This document shows positions 36,566 to 46,480 of a DNA stretch of 64,000 nucleotides, one piece after another. A model generated the notes under the pieces. It had not been told where the DNA came from and did not search any database. It worked only from the letters and a program-made list of their open reading frames with translations. Position numbers and translations under genes: made by a program. The stretch covers positions 104,149 through 168,148 of the forward strand of contig NZ_BBJF01000019.1 of NCBI RefSeq assembly GCF_000739735.1, read 5' to 3'. Every line of letters begins with the position of its first letter. Position 1 is the first letter of the stretch. Origin of the DNA: Paraburkholderia ginsengisoli NBRC 100965. Its GTDB lineage: Bacteria; Pseudomonadota; Gammaproteobacteria; Burkholderiales; Burkholderiaceae.

Positions 36566-37484
36566 TGGATGCCTCCCTCGAACGGCGTGCTTCGTCGGCT
36601 TCGCGCTGGGCTTCGGCTTCTTCCTCCACCGTCACCTCGTTCGGACCGACCCGCGTGTAATGGAAGAACCCAGCCACGGCCGCGAACGCGATACCCGCGA
36701 GCGCCAGCGGCTTGGCCAGCCCCTTCCACAACGAGACCATCACACTGATCTTCGGATTGTCCGGCAAGCCGTGATACAGGCTCGGCCGGTCCGCGTGATG
36801 CAGCACGTACATCACGTGCGTGCCGCCCACGCCGGCGGGATCGTACAGACCGGCGTTCTGGAAACCGCGCTCCTTCAGATCCACGATCCGTTCCGCCGCC
36901 TGATGGTGCATGTCTTCCTTGGTGCCGAACATGATCGCACCGGTCGGACAGGTCTTCACGCAAGCCGGTTCCTGGCCGACCGCCACGCGATCCGAGCACA
37001 GCGTGCACTTGTACGCGCGGTTGTCTTTCTGCGAAATGCGCGGCACGTTGAACGGGCAACCGGTCACGCAGTAGCCGCAGCCGATGCAGTTTTCCTCGTG
37101 AAAATCGACGATGCCGTTCGTGTACTGCACGATCGCGCCAGGCGACGGACAGGCCTTCAGACAGCCCGGGTCCTCGCAGTGCATGCAGCCGTCCTTGCGG
37201 ATCAGCCACTCCAGATCGCCCTGCTGGTTCTCGTACTCGGAGAACCGCATGACGGTCCACGAGTGTTCGGTCAGATCGGCGGGGTTGTCGTAGACGCCGA
37301 CGTTCACGCCCACTTCATCGCGCAGATCGTTCCATTCCATGCAGGCGGTCTGACACGCCTTGCAGCCAATACATTTCGACACGTCGATGAGCTTGGCGAC
37401 CGTGCCCGTGACCGGCTCACGCACTTGCGGCGGAGGCAAGGTCGTGGCCGACATGCGTCTGATATCCAGTGATTGCAGTGCCAT
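36552..37484 (-). CDS. fdnH: Formate dehydrogenase iron-sulfur subunit (FdnH-like)
   Basis: The 310-residue subunit carries four [4Fe-4S] clusters. Cys motifs include CIGCKACQTAC, CMHCEDPGCLKACPSPG, CIGCGYCVTGCPF and CTLCSDRVAVG...CVKTCPTGA. A C-terminal membrane helix (PLALAGIAFAAVAGFFHYTR) anchors it as in FdnH. It starts 9 bases after the fdnG stop, with AAGGA upstream. Confidence 0.96.
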   Translation of the reverse strand: MALQSLDIRRMSATTLPPPQVREPVTGTVAKLIDVSKCIGCKACQTACMEWNDLRDEVGVNVGVYDNPADLTEHSWTVMRFSEYENQQGDLEWLIRKDGCMHCEDPGCLKACPSPGAIVQYTNGIVDFHEENCIGCGYCVTGCPFNVPRISQKDNRAYKCTLCSDRVAVGQEPACVKTCPTGAIMFGTKEDMHHQAAERIVDLKERGFQNAGLYDPAGVGGTHVMYVLHHADRPSLYHGLPDNPKISVMVSLWKGLAKPLALAGIAFAAVAGFFHYTRVGPNEVTVEEEAEAQREADEARRSREASNEAS

Positions 37485-37493
37485 CTCTTTTCC

Positions 37494-40400
37494 TTATGCC
37501 TTTTCGACCTTGACGAGGAACGACTTGAATTCCGGTGTTTGCGAATTCCCATCGCCCACGGAGGGCGTTAGCGTATTGACGAGATAGCCCGGTTGCGTGA
37601 CACCCTTGAAGCCCCAGTGCAACGGCAATCCGACCGTCTGGATTTTCTTGCCTTCGATCGTCAGTGTCTTGATCCTCTTGGTGACGAGCGCGACGGCGAT
37701 GATGTGCCCGCGATTGGAGGACACCTTGATGCGATCGCCCGCCACCACGCCGACTTCCTTCGCCAGGTCCTCGCCGATCTCCACGAACTGCTGCGGCTGC
37801 ACGATTGCATTCAGATGCGCATGCTTGGTCCAGTAGTGGAAATGCTCGGTCAGACGATAGGTAGTGGCCGTATGCGGGAAGTTCTCGTGCGTGCCGAAGG
37901 CCGCCCGGTCGCCCGGGAACACGCGCGCCGCCGGATTGCTGACGACCGCCTTGTTGTCCGGATGCAGCGGGTTGTAGCCGAGCGGCGTTTCGAACGGCTC
38001 GTAGTGCTCGGGGAACGGCCCTTCGACCAGCCCGTCGCGCGAGAAGAAGCGCGCGACTCCCTCCGGATTCATGATGAACGGATTCATGCCGTTTTCAGGC
38101 GGCTCGTCGACCTTGAAGTCAGGGATATCGGCGCCCGACCACGTCTTGCCGTTCCACGCGATCAGCTTGCGCTTCGGATCGAACGGCTTGCCGGCCACGT
38201 CGCACGACGCACGGTTGTACAGAATCCGCCGGTTCGCGGGCCACGCCCACGCCCAGTTCAACGTGTTGCCGATGCCGGTCGGGTCGGAGTTGTCGCGGCG
38301 GCCCATCTGATTGCCCGCCTGGGTCCACGATCCGCAGAAGATCCAGCAGCCGCTCGCGGTGCTGCCGTCGTCGCGCAACTGCGCGAAGCTCGCCAGCTGT
38401 TCGCCCTTCTTCGCGAGCACCTTGGTTTTGTCGGTCGGATCGGTGACGTCGGCGAGCGCCTTGCCGTTGAACTCCATCGCGATCTCTTCGGGCGTCGGGC
38501 TCTCCGGATTCGAATACGGCCAGCTCATGTTGAGGATCGGATCGGGATACTTGCCGCCGTCCTTTCGATAAGCATCGCGGATGCGCAGCCACAGCCCCGA
38601 CATGATCTCCAGGTCGCTGCGCGATTCGCCCGGGCCGTCCGCGCCCTGCCAGTGCCACTGCAGCACGCGGCTCGAACTGACCAGCGAGCCGCGCTCTTCC
38701 GCGAAACAGGTGGTCGGCAGACGGAACACTTCGGTCTGGATCGATGCCGTGTCGACGTCGTTGAAAGCGCCGTGGTTCTTCCAGAACTCCGACGTTTCCG
38801 TGGCGAGCGGGTCCATGATGACGAGCCACTTCAGCTTGGCCAGACTCGCGCCGATCTTCGCCTTGTTCGGGGCCGCGGCGAGCGGGTTGAAGCCCTGCGC
38901 GATATAGCCGGTCATCTTGCCTTGATTCATCAGCTCGAAGACCTGCAGCATGTCGTACGACTTGTCGAGCTTGGGCAGATAGTCGAAGCCGAAGTTGTTC
39001 TCGGCCGTCGCGTTATCGCCCCACCACGACTTCATGAAGCTCACGTGGAACGCGCGATAGTTGCGCCAGTAGCTCAACTGGTTCGGCCGCAGCGGTTGCG
39101 TCGCGCGCTTGGTGATGTACGCGTCGAAGTCCTGCTCCGCTTCGAGCGGCAACGTCATGTAGCCCGGTAACAGGTTCGACATCAGGCCGAGGTCGGTCAA
39201 GCCCTGGATGTTCGAGTGGCCGCGCAGCGCATTCATGCCGCCGCCCGCGATGCCGATGTTACCCAGCAGCAACTGCACCATCGCGCCGGTGCGGATGATC
39301 TGCGAACCGACCGAGTGATGCGTCCAGCCGAGCGCGTACAGGATCGTGCCGGCGCGTCCAGGGACGGCCGTCGATGCCAGCATTTCGCACACGTGCAGGA
39401 ACTTCTCTTTCGGCGTGCCGCAGACTTTCTCGACCTGCTCTGGCGTATAGCGCGAGTAGTGCTGCTTCAACAACTGATAGACGCAGCGCGGGTTCTGGAG
39501 CGTCGGGTCGACCTTGACGAAGCCGTCGTCGCCGCGCTCGTAGTCCCACGAACTCTTGTCGTAGCTGCGCTTCTCGGCGTTGTAGCCGGAGTACAGACCA
39601 TCCGTAAACGAAAAATCCTCACGAACGATGAACGACATGTCCGTGTAGTTCTTCACGTACTCGTGCTGGATCTTGTCGTTGGTGAGCAGGTAATTGATCA
39701 CGCCGCCCAAAAACACGATGTCCGAGCCGGTCCGGATTTGCGCGTAATAGTCCGCCACCGACGCCGTGCGCGTAAAGCGCGGGTCGACCACGATCAATCT
39801 TGCCTTGCGGTGCGCCTTGGCTTCCGTGACCCACTTGAAACCGCACGGGTGCGCCTCGGCCGCATTGCCGCCCATCACGAGAATCACATCCGCGTTCTTG
39901 ATGTCGACCCAATGGTTCGTCATCGCTCCACGGCCAAACGTCGGGGCAAGACCTGCCACCGTCGGGCCGTGTCAGACACGTGCTTGATTGTCGAATGCGA
40001 GCATGCCAAGACTACGGATAGTCTTGTGCGTCAAATAACCTACTTCATTGCTACCGGCGGATGCGGCCAGCATGCCGGTGGTCAGCCAGCGGTTGACCTT
40101 CTTGCCGTCTTCGGTCGTCTCGACGAAGTTGGCGTCGCGGTCTTCCTTCATCAGCTTCGCGATGCGGTCGAGCGCGTCTTCCCACGAAATGCGCTTCCAC
40201 TCATTGGAGCCGGCCGCGCGGTACTCGGGGTACTTCAGACGGCTCTCGCTATGAATGAAATCGATCAGGCTCGCGCCCTTCGGGCACAGCGTGCCGCGAT
40301 TGACCGGATGATCGGGATCGCCTTCGATATGGATGATGCTCGACTTCGCATTCTTGGCGTTGTCGCCAAGTCCATACATCAGGATGCCGCAGCCTACCGA

Positions 40401-40562
40401 GCAGTACGGGCAGGTATTGCGAGTTTCAGTTGTGCGCGACAATTTGTACTGGCGGACTTCCGCGAGCGCGGGTTCCGGCGAGAAGCCCATCAGGGCGAGA
40501 CTCGATCCGGCTAGCGTAGTGGCGGAGACTTTCAGGAATTGTCGCCGGGACATATGGGTCAT
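37494..40562 (-). CDS. fdnG: Formate dehydrogenase-N/O alpha subunit, selenocysteine-containing (FdnG)
   Basis: The 1,022-residue molybdenum bis-MGD enzyme oxidises formate on the periplasmic side. The N-terminus has a Tat signal (MSRRQFLKVSATTLAGSSLA). A 4Fe-4S motif follows (NTCPYCSVGCGILMYG). The reading frame is interrupted by TGA at 39972-39974, codon 197, in the context QARV-U-HGPTVAGLAPTF, exactly where E. coli FdnG has Sec196. It is thus selenocysteine, not a frameshift or pseudogene. The start at 40562 has GAGG 7 bases upstream. It begins the fdnGHI-fdhE-selAB-selC run. Confidence 0.97.
39930..39974 (-). promoter_or_regulatory. Selenocysteine UGA codon and bacterial SECIS hairpin
   Basis: TGA is at 39972-39974. 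Immediately 3' in the mRNA, ACGGCC and GGCCGT close an outer stem. The apical hairpin GG-U-GGCA-GGUCU-UGCC-CC keeps the bulged U and the GGUCU loop that SelB reads in E. coli fdnG/fdhF. Position and loop identity strongly support Sec insertion. Confidence 0.93.
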
Positions 40563-40751
40563 TGAATGGCCTCGGCTCTTTGGGGTACTGAAAGGATTAT
40601 AGGGTGCGACATTCAGTCCTGCAGCCAGACTTGCGCGTTTAGACAACGCCGGAAATATGAACTTTCTCAGCCGGTTTGAACCGCGCCGGGCATTATTCGT
40701 GCTGCGTTGATTGAGCTGCATTAACTTCCTACTCTGGATCTGTACGCTCCT

Positions 40752-41120
40752 ATGACACGCCGATCTCTTATCTCTTTTTGTGCAAGCAATTTTTACAACC
40801 TCGCGAAGCGGCAGGCGGCGGCGAGCGGGGCGTCGGTCGCGGCCGCCGCGCTAGGTGGCGTGTTGCTCGTCGCAGGGTCATCCGCGAACGCGCAAATCCC
40901 GCAGAACAGCGGCTCGGCCCAGCAGGACAATCGCACGTCCGCAATGGGCACCACGCCCGACCCGAGCGCGTCGATGGTTCACGAGTCGCAAAAACCGCAG
41001 GCGAAGGACGGCGGCTCGGCGACCTCGCGCGGCAAGACGGGTAAGAAAGATCACAAAACGCAGGGGGCGGGTGGTTTTGACAATGGCTTGTACGGCACCG
41101 GAGCCGGCAGCAACAAATAG
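40752..41120 (+). CDS. Small exported low-complexity protein
   Basis: The 122-residue protein has a signal-like N-terminus (about 47 residues with hydrophobic VAAAALGGVLLVAGSSANA). The mature part is Gly/Ser/Gln/Lys-rich and disordered (GSAQQDNRTSAMGTT; GGFDNGLYGTGAGSNK). It diverges from fdnG, sharing the 190-base promoter region. It resembles in style the small exported protein at 30773 on the other side of the locus. Function is unknown. Confidence 0.68.
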   Translation: MTRRSLISFCASNFYNLAKRQAAASGASVAAAALGGVLLVAGSSANAQIPQNSGSAQQDNRTSAMGTTPDPSASMVHESQKPQAKDGGSATSRGKTGKKDHKTQGAGGFDNGLYGTGAGSNK

Positions 41121-41361
41121 CCGTCGCGGCGAGTCAATTTGTCGCAGCTGAACGGAATACATTTTGCGTTTTCAGGCAGATTTTTCGTCGCTTTTTTGCT
41201 CACGTTTTCGTCGTCTAAGCGAGCGTTATTGAGACGACGGGCGGTGCGCGGCACGTTCCCTTATTTCCCGGCGCAAACGCATGCGCGAGGGGCGCCGCCG
41301 CAGCGCGGTGCGCGAACAACCCGCATAATTGCGGTCATTCGCAGCCCGAGACTCGCGCACC

Positions 41362-42426
41362 ATGACCGACATCCACACCCAGACCAGCCCGTCACCCCGC
41401 CTCACCAGCCTGTCGCACGGCGGCGGCTGCGGCTGCAAGATCGCCCCCGGCCTGCTCGCCGACCTGCTCAAGCGCAGCGCGCCGCTGCCCTTTTTCCCCG
41501 ACCTGCTGGTCGGCAACGACACCGCCGACGATGCCGCCGTCTACCGCCTCAACGACGAGCAGGCGATCGTCGCCACCACCGATTTCTTCATGCCGATCGT
41601 CGATGACCCGTTCGACTTTGGCCGGATCGCCGCGACCAACGCGTTGTCGGACGTGTACGCGATGGGCGGCAAGCCGATCATGGCGCTGGCGATCGTCGGC
41701 ATGCCGATCAACGTGCTGCCGCACGACGTGATCGCAGCCGTGCTGAAGGGTGGCGAGTCGGTGTGCGCCGAGGCCGGCATTCCGCTCGCTGGCGGCCATT
41801 CCATCGACTCGGTCGAGCCGATCTACGGTCTCGTCGCGATCGGCGTGGTCGATCCGAAGCGCGTCAAGCGCAATGCGGGCGCCCAGGCCGGCGACGTGCT
41901 GATTCTCGGCAAGCCGCTCGGCGTCGGCATTCTGTCGGCGGCGCTGAAGAAAGACCGGCTCGACGCCGCCGGCTACGCCGCGATGATCGGCGCGACCACC
42001 AAGCTGAATCGCCCGGGCGCGGAGCTGGCGCGGCTGGACGGCGTGCATGCGCTCACGGACATCACGGGCTTCGGTCTGCTTGGCCACACGCTGGAGCTGG
42101 CGCGCGGCTCGAATCTCACCGCCCGCGTACGATACGCGGATCTGCCGTGGCTGCCGGACGTGGTCGGCCTCGCGGAAGCCGGGATTTTCACCGGCGCCTC
42201 GGGACGCAACTGGGACGCGTACGGCAAGGACATCGTCTTGCCCGCGACGTTGCCGTCGACCGCCCGCGCGCTCCTGACCGACCCGCAAACCTCGGGCGGC
42301 CTGCTCGTGTCGTGCACGCCGGAATCGGTCGACGAAGTGCTCGCGCTGTTCCATGCCGACGGCTTCGGCGACGCGCGCGTGATCGGCGAAATGGTCAGTG
42401 GAGAACGGCGCGTCGAAGTGGTCTGA
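41362..42426 (+). CDS. selD: Selenide, water dikinase SelD
   Basis: The 354-residue enzyme makes selenophosphate from selenide and ATP. The active-site loop is HGGGCGCKIAP, with Cys (not Sec) at the catalytic position as in E. coli SelD. The Walker-like segment DDAAVYRLNDEQAIVATTDF and the FGLLGH motif (GFGLLGHTLELARGS) are present. It starts at ATG 41362. The upstream 30 bases lack a strong ribosome site. It feeds both SelA and MnmH. Confidence 0.97.
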   Translation: MTDIHTQTSPSPRLTSLSHGGGCGCKIAPGLLADLLKRSAPLPFFPDLLVGNDTADDAAVYRLNDEQAIVATTDFFMPIVDDPFDFGRIAATNALSDVYAMGGKPIMALAIVGMPINVLPHDVIAAVLKGGESVCAEAGIPLAGGHSIDSVEPIYGLVAIGVVDPKRVKRNAGAQAGDVLILGKPLGVGILSAALKKDRLDAAGYAAMIGATTKLNRPGAELARLDGVHALTDITGFGLLGHTLELARGSNLTARVRYADLPWLPDVVGLAEAGIFTGASGRNWDAYGKDIVLPATLPSTARALLTDPQTSGGLLVSCTPESVDEVLALFHADGFGDARVIGEMVSGERRVEVV

Positions 42427-42537
42427 CGCGTTTGGCGCATGTGGCGCGTTTGATTAACGCGCGGGGCGGCCTCGCCAGCCGCCCTGACACCGCATGCGAT
42501 AATTCCCCTCTCCCGCCGGCCCGTTGCGTCCCTACCC

Positions 42538-43608
42538 TTGAAAAACCTTCTCGTCAGCCTCGATAAAGCCCGTGATTTCGATGAAATCATCGATGTCCGC
42601 ACGCCTCTCGAGTTTGCGGAAGACCATATTCCCGGCGCGCTCAACGCACCCGTGCTGAGCAACGAAGAGCGGGTGCTGGTTGGGACGACGTACAAGCAGG
42701 TGTCGCCGTTCGAAGGCACCCGCATCGGCGCCGCGCTGGTCGCGCGCAACATCGCGCATCATCTGGAAACGACCTTCGCCGACCGGCCGCGCAACTGGCG
42801 GCCGCTGATCTATTGCTGGCGCGGCGGCAAGCGCTCGGGCTCGGTCACGACGCTGTTCAACATGATCGGCTGGGGGGCGCGTCAACTGGACGGCGGCTAC
42901 AAGAGCTATCGGCGCTTCACGCTCGAAACGCTCGAAAGTCTCCCGAAGACCTTCTCCTACATCGCGCTGGTTGGCCCGACCGGCAGCGGCAAGACGCGCC
43001 TGCTGGCCGCGCTGAACCAGGCGGGCGCGCAAACGCTCGACCTTGAAGCGCTGGCCTCGCATCGCGGCTCGCTGCTCGGCGCATGGGCGGGCGTGCCGCA
43101 GCCGTCGCAGAAACGATTCGACACGCTGCTCGTTAGCGCGTTGCGCGAGTTCGATGCGCGCCGGCCGGTGTTCGTCGAAGCCGAGAGCCGGCGCATCGGC
43201 TCGGTTGCGTTGCCGCTCGCGCTGCTCGAAACGTTTCACCGCGGCGCGTGCGTCGAAGTGGTGTCGAGCCACGAAGATCGCGCCGAGTTCCTGCTGCACG
43301 ACTACGCGCACCTGTTCGACGACCCCGGCGCGCTGAAAGGGCAACTGCAACGGCTGATCGGTTTGCATAGCCGCGAGCGCGTGACCGGCTGGGAGCAGCT
43401 TGTCGACGCCAACCGGCGCGCCGAGCTCGCACACGAGTTGATCGAAAAACATTACGATCCCGCCTACGCGCGCAGCAGCCATCAGCATTTCGTGCAGTTA
43501 CCGCAGGCGGTGCAAATGACTTTCCGCCCCAACGACGCCGACGTCGTCGACCAGGCGAAAACGCTGCTGGCGAGGCTCGACAGCCGCGCGCCGGCTGCCG
43601 TGACCTGA
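42538..43608 (+). CDS. mnmH: tRNA 2-selenouridine synthase MnmH (SelU/YbbB)
   Basis: The 356-residue enzyme exchanges sulfur for selenium at the wobble uridine of tRNAs. It has an N-terminal rhodanese domain with Cys in LIYCWRGGKRSGS and a P-loop domain GPTGSGKTRLLAAL. The start is TTG (42538), fitting the similarity of MKNLLVSLDKARDFDEIIDV to family members. It lies 111 bases after selD in the same direction. Confidence 0.95.
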   Translation: MKNLLVSLDKARDFDEIIDVRTPLEFAEDHIPGALNAPVLSNEERVLVGTTYKQVSPFEGTRIGAALVARNIAHHLETTFADRPRNWRPLIYCWRGGKRSGSVTTLFNMIGWGARQLDGGYKSYRRFTLETLESLPKTFSYIALVGPTGSGKTRLLAALNQAGAQTLDLEALASHRGSLLGAWAGVPQPSQKRFDTLLVSALREFDARRPVFVEAESRRIGSVALPLALLETFHRGACVEVVSSHEDRAEFLLHDYAHLFDDPGALKGQLQRLIGLHSRERVTGWEQLVDANRRAELAHELIEKHYDPAYARSSHQHFVQLPQAVQMTFRPNDADVVDQAKTLLARLDSRAPAAVT

Positions 43609-43633
43609 TTAAAAACCACGCTTGAGACCACCC

Positions 43634-44689
43634 ATGCAATCAACGCTTCGACAACCTCGCGTCGCGCTCGGCTGGATCGTATTCCTGCTGATCGCCGTCG
43701 TCGGCCTCTTCTACGTGAAGTGGTTCCCCTATTACAACCGCGCGTTCGTCGCGGCGAGCCAGCACTCGATCGGCAAATCGATCCTGATGGGCACGTCGGC
43801 GAGCGCGCCCGCCGCGTCATGGCAAGCCGCGATCGACTACGCGTTCGCGTACGGCAAGGCCATCTGGCAAGCGATGGTGCTCGGGCTTCTGCTCGGCTCG
43901 GCGGTGCAGGCGCTGATTCCGCCGCAATGGGTCGCGCGCGCGCTCGGCCGCAGCGATTTCAGCAGCGTCGTAAAGGGCGGCCTGATGTCGTTGCCGGGCA
44001 TGATGTGCACGTGCTGCGCCGCGCCGGTCGTCGCCGGTTTGCGCGCGCGTCAGGCGGCGCCGGGCGCGGCGATCGCATTCTGGCTCGGCAACACCGCGCT
44101 GAATCCGGCCACGCTGATCTTCATGGGCTTCGTGCTCGGCTGGCAGTGGATGGGCTTGCGGCTCGCACTCGCCATCGTGATGGTGTTCGGCCTCGGCTAT
44201 CTGGTGAACCGCATGGTCACGCCGAAAGAAGCCGAAACGTCGCGCGAGGCGCTCTCGCAACTGATCACCACCGACAACCCCGGCACTGCCTTCACGCGCT
44301 GGCTGAAAATTCTCGCGAGCATGACGCTGCGCCTCGTGCCCGAATACATCGTGCTGGTGCTGATTCTCGGCGCGGCGCGCGCGTGGCTGTTCCCGCACAT
44401 CGGACCGAACATCGACAACAGCCTGCTATGGATCGTCGCGTTGGCAATCGCGGGCACGTTGTTCGTGATTCCGACCGCGGGCGAAGTGCCGATCATCCAG
44501 GCGATGCTGTCGTTCGGCATGGGCGTCGGCCCGGCCGGTGCGTTGCTGATGACGCTGCCGCTGATCAGCGTGCCGTCGATGGCGATGCTCGGACGCTCGT
44601 TCCCGCGTCGCGTGCTGACCGTGGTTGCTGTGGCGGTGGTGGCGTGCGGGGTGGTGAGCGGCTTGTTAGCCGTTGCTTTGGGCTTCTGA
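43634..44689 (+). CDS. YraQ/ArsP-like permease with CTCC motif, in selenium gene cluster
   Basis: The 351-residue membrane protein has about eight helices. A conserved cysteine cluster sits in SLPGMMCTCCAAPVVAGLRA and a second motif in FVIPTAGEVPIIQAM. It belongs to the permease group that includes YraQ and the arsenic-organic exporter ArsP, where Cys residues contact soft elements. It starts 25 bases after mnmH (ATG 43634; TTG 43622 possible). Position in a selenium operon suggests it moves a selenium or other chalcogen/metalloid compound; that is inference. Confidence 0.85.
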   Translation: MQSTLRQPRVALGWIVFLLIAVVGLFYVKWFPYYNRAFVAASQHSIGKSILMGTSASAPAASWQAAIDYAFAYGKAIWQAMVLGLLLGSAVQALIPPQWVARALGRSDFSSVVKGGLMSLPGMMCTCCAAPVVAGLRARQAAPGAAIAFWLGNTALNPATLIFMGFVLGWQWMGLRLALAIVMVFGLGYLVNRMVTPKEAETSREALSQLITTDNPGTAFTRWLKILASMTLRLVPEYIVLVLILGAARAWLFPHIGPNIDNSLLWIVALAIAGTLFVIPTAGEVPIIQAMLSFGMGVGPAGALLMTLPLISVPSMAMLGRSFPRRVLTVVAVAVVACGVVSGLLAVALGF

Positions 44690-44707
44690 TTAACTGCTTT
44701 CCCGCGT

Positions 44708-44842
44708 ATGAAACGAATCGCCGCATTCACTCTGACAAGCTGGTCGGCCGCCGGGCTGCTATATGTCGGACAGCATTCGGTGGCGCTGATCGTGATCAGC
44801 GGCGTCGTCGCGCTGGCCGGCTTCGATCTGCTGCGTCCCTGA
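44708..44842 (+). CDS. 44-residue hydrophobic peptide downstream of the permease
   Basis: ATG 44708 begins a 44-codon frame encoding MKRIAAFTLTSWSAAGLLYV followed by a second hydrophobic half (VALIVISGVVALAGFDLL). It could span the membrane twice. It is 18 bases from the permease stop and ends just before a strong hairpin, consistent with being the last gene of the operon. No strong ribosome site is visible, so confidence is modest. Confidence 0.5.
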   Translation: MKRIAAFTLTSWSAAGLLYVGQHSVALIVISGVVALAGFDLLRP

Positions 44843-44847
44843 CAACC

Positions 44848-44875
44848 AAGCCCGCGTCGACAGCGACGCGGGCTT
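44848..44875. terminator. 12-bp perfect hairpin between convergent genes
   Basis: AAGCCCGCGTCG pairs with CGACGCGGGCTT around a 4-base loop. It is located between the selenium operon and the convergent MHS transporter and can act on both. No T-run follows. Confidence 0.65.
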
Positions 44876-44917
44876 GCGCGCCTCGACGGCGCTATCTTTC
44901 CCCTTCGGCGCGAACCT

Positions 44918-46240
44918 TCAGTTCTGCGCCAGCATTGCTTCACGCGCCGCATCGCGTGCGCCTTCCTGATGCATCCGCGTGATCAGACCGAGCGCGCAGA
45001 ACAACGTAATCAACACATGCAGCACGCCGAGCGCGACCACCGACAGAATCGACCCGGTCGCGCCGAGCAGGTATTGCCCGAGAATCGGCGTCGTGCCCGC
45101 GAACACCATCCCGCAGATTTGATAGGAAAGCGAAATACCCGTGTAGCGCACCTGCACCGGAAACGACTTCGCCAGTATGCCGGCCATCGCCGCGTAATAC
45201 AGCGAGTGCGGAATCGACGCGAGCGCCATGCCGAGCATCGCGAGTTTCGTCGAGCCCGTTGCGATCAACGAAAACATCAGCGGCAGCGCGACGATTTCCG
45301 GCACCAGCATGTAAATCACCGCTTTTTTCAGGTCCATTTTCGTCGCCAGCAATGCGCCGAACGGTTGCACGATCAGCTGCACGACGATCGCTCCGGTGAT
45401 CACCGTGAGAAATTGCGTACGGTCGAAGCCGATGCTCGTCACGGCCCACGACAGCGCGAACGTCGTCTTGAAGTAGGTCGCCGACAGGCCGATCACGCAC
45501 GCCCCCACGCCCATCGCCACGAGCCCTTTGTGGTTGCGCAGCACTTCGCCGATCGGCAGCTTGGCGACCTTGTTGCGGTCCTTCAATTGCTGCATCGCCG
45601 GCGACTCGTCGACGCTCATCCGGATGAACATGCCGACCACCACGAGCAGCGCGGAGAACAGGAACGGCACCCGCCAGCCCCACGTCATGAACTGGTGATC
45701 GGGCAGCGTCGAGGTCAGCAAAAACGCCACCGTCGCGAGCAGGTTGCCGGCGGGCGAGCCTTGCTGCGCGAACGCCGAATAGAGAATCTCCTTGCCCTTC
45801 GGCGCGTGTTCGGATGACAGCACCACCGCGCCGCCCCACTCGCCGCCCATCGCGATGCCTTGCATGAGTCGCAGCACGATCAGTAGCGCGGGCGCGGCCA
45901 GGCCGATCTGGTTGTAGGTCGGCAGCAGCCCCATGCCAGTCGTGCAGCAACCCATCAGCATCAACGTGATGATCAGTGTTTTCTTGCGGCCTACCTTGTC
46001 GCCGAGGTGGCCGAAGATGATCCCGCCGATCGGCCGCGCGAGAAAGCCCACCCAGAAGGTCGCGAACGCGGCGAGCGTACCGGCCAGCGCCGACGTGTGC
46101 GGAAAGAAGATTTTGCCGAGCACGAGCGCCGCCGCCGTGCTGTACGCGTAGAAGTCATACCACTCGATCGTGGTCCCGACGAATGAGGCGATACCCGCTT
46201 TACGGGCGTTGCGGTGTTGCATTTCCAGCGTGAGCGCCAT
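44918..46240 (-). CDS. MFS transporter, metabolite:H+ symporter (MHS) family
   Basis: The 440-residue 12-helix transporter begins RNARKAGIASFVGTTIEWYD, the MHS hallmark, followed by FARPIGG-like GFLARPIGGIIFGHLGDKVG. Members (ShiA, KgtP, ProP relatives) import organic acids such as shikimate, alpha-ketoglutarate or proline. It diverges from the IclR-type regulator, so it probably imports the substrate of the downstream catabolic genes. GGAG is 10 bases before the start. Confidence 0.93.
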   Translation of the reverse strand: MALTLEMQHRNARKAGIASFVGTTIEWYDFYAYSTAAALVLGKIFFPHTSALAGTLAAFATFWVGFLARPIGGIIFGHLGDKVGRKKTLIITLMLMGCCTTGMGLLPTYNQIGLAAPALLIVLRLMQGIAMGGEWGGAVVLSSEHAPKGKEILYSAFAQQGSPAGNLLATVAFLLTSTLPDHQFMTWGWRVPFLFSALLVVVGMFIRMSVDESPAMQQLKDRNKVAKLPIGEVLRNHKGLVAMGVGACVIGLSATYFKTTFALSWAVTSIGFDRTQFLTVITGAIVVQLIVQPFGALLATKMDLKKAVIYMLVPEIVALPLMFSLIATGSTKLAMLGMALASIPHSLYYAAMAGILAKSFPVQVRYTGISLSYQICGMVFAGTTPILGQYLLGATGSILSVVALGVLHVLITLFCALGLITRMHQEGARDAAREAMLAQN

Positions 46241-46480
46241 CGATCTACGTCTCCATGTTGTGTCGCGAATGCGGCGAACGAACTTCGCGCCCGCTCGCGG
46301 CGATGTTCGATTAACGAACTCCGTTTCCGGTAGCGAACAGGAAGCGGACTATAGGGATCGTCGGCGATCGGCGTCAATCAAGGGATTACCCTGTGACAAC
46401 GGCGGGCAATGCTCCTGTCGGCTAGGTGTATACCCCGCCCCCTATTGCCAGCTGGCTGTCGATCTGTCGATAATGTTCTC

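Noticed and set aside
37593..39170. 525-residue frame opposite fdnG
   Set aside because: Antisense shadow; no recognisable protein features.
37494..40721. fdnG appearing as two ORFs, suggesting a frameshift or pseudogene
   Set aside because: The break is a single in-frame TGA at the exact selenocysteine position with a SECIS hairpin, and selA/selB/selC are adjacent.
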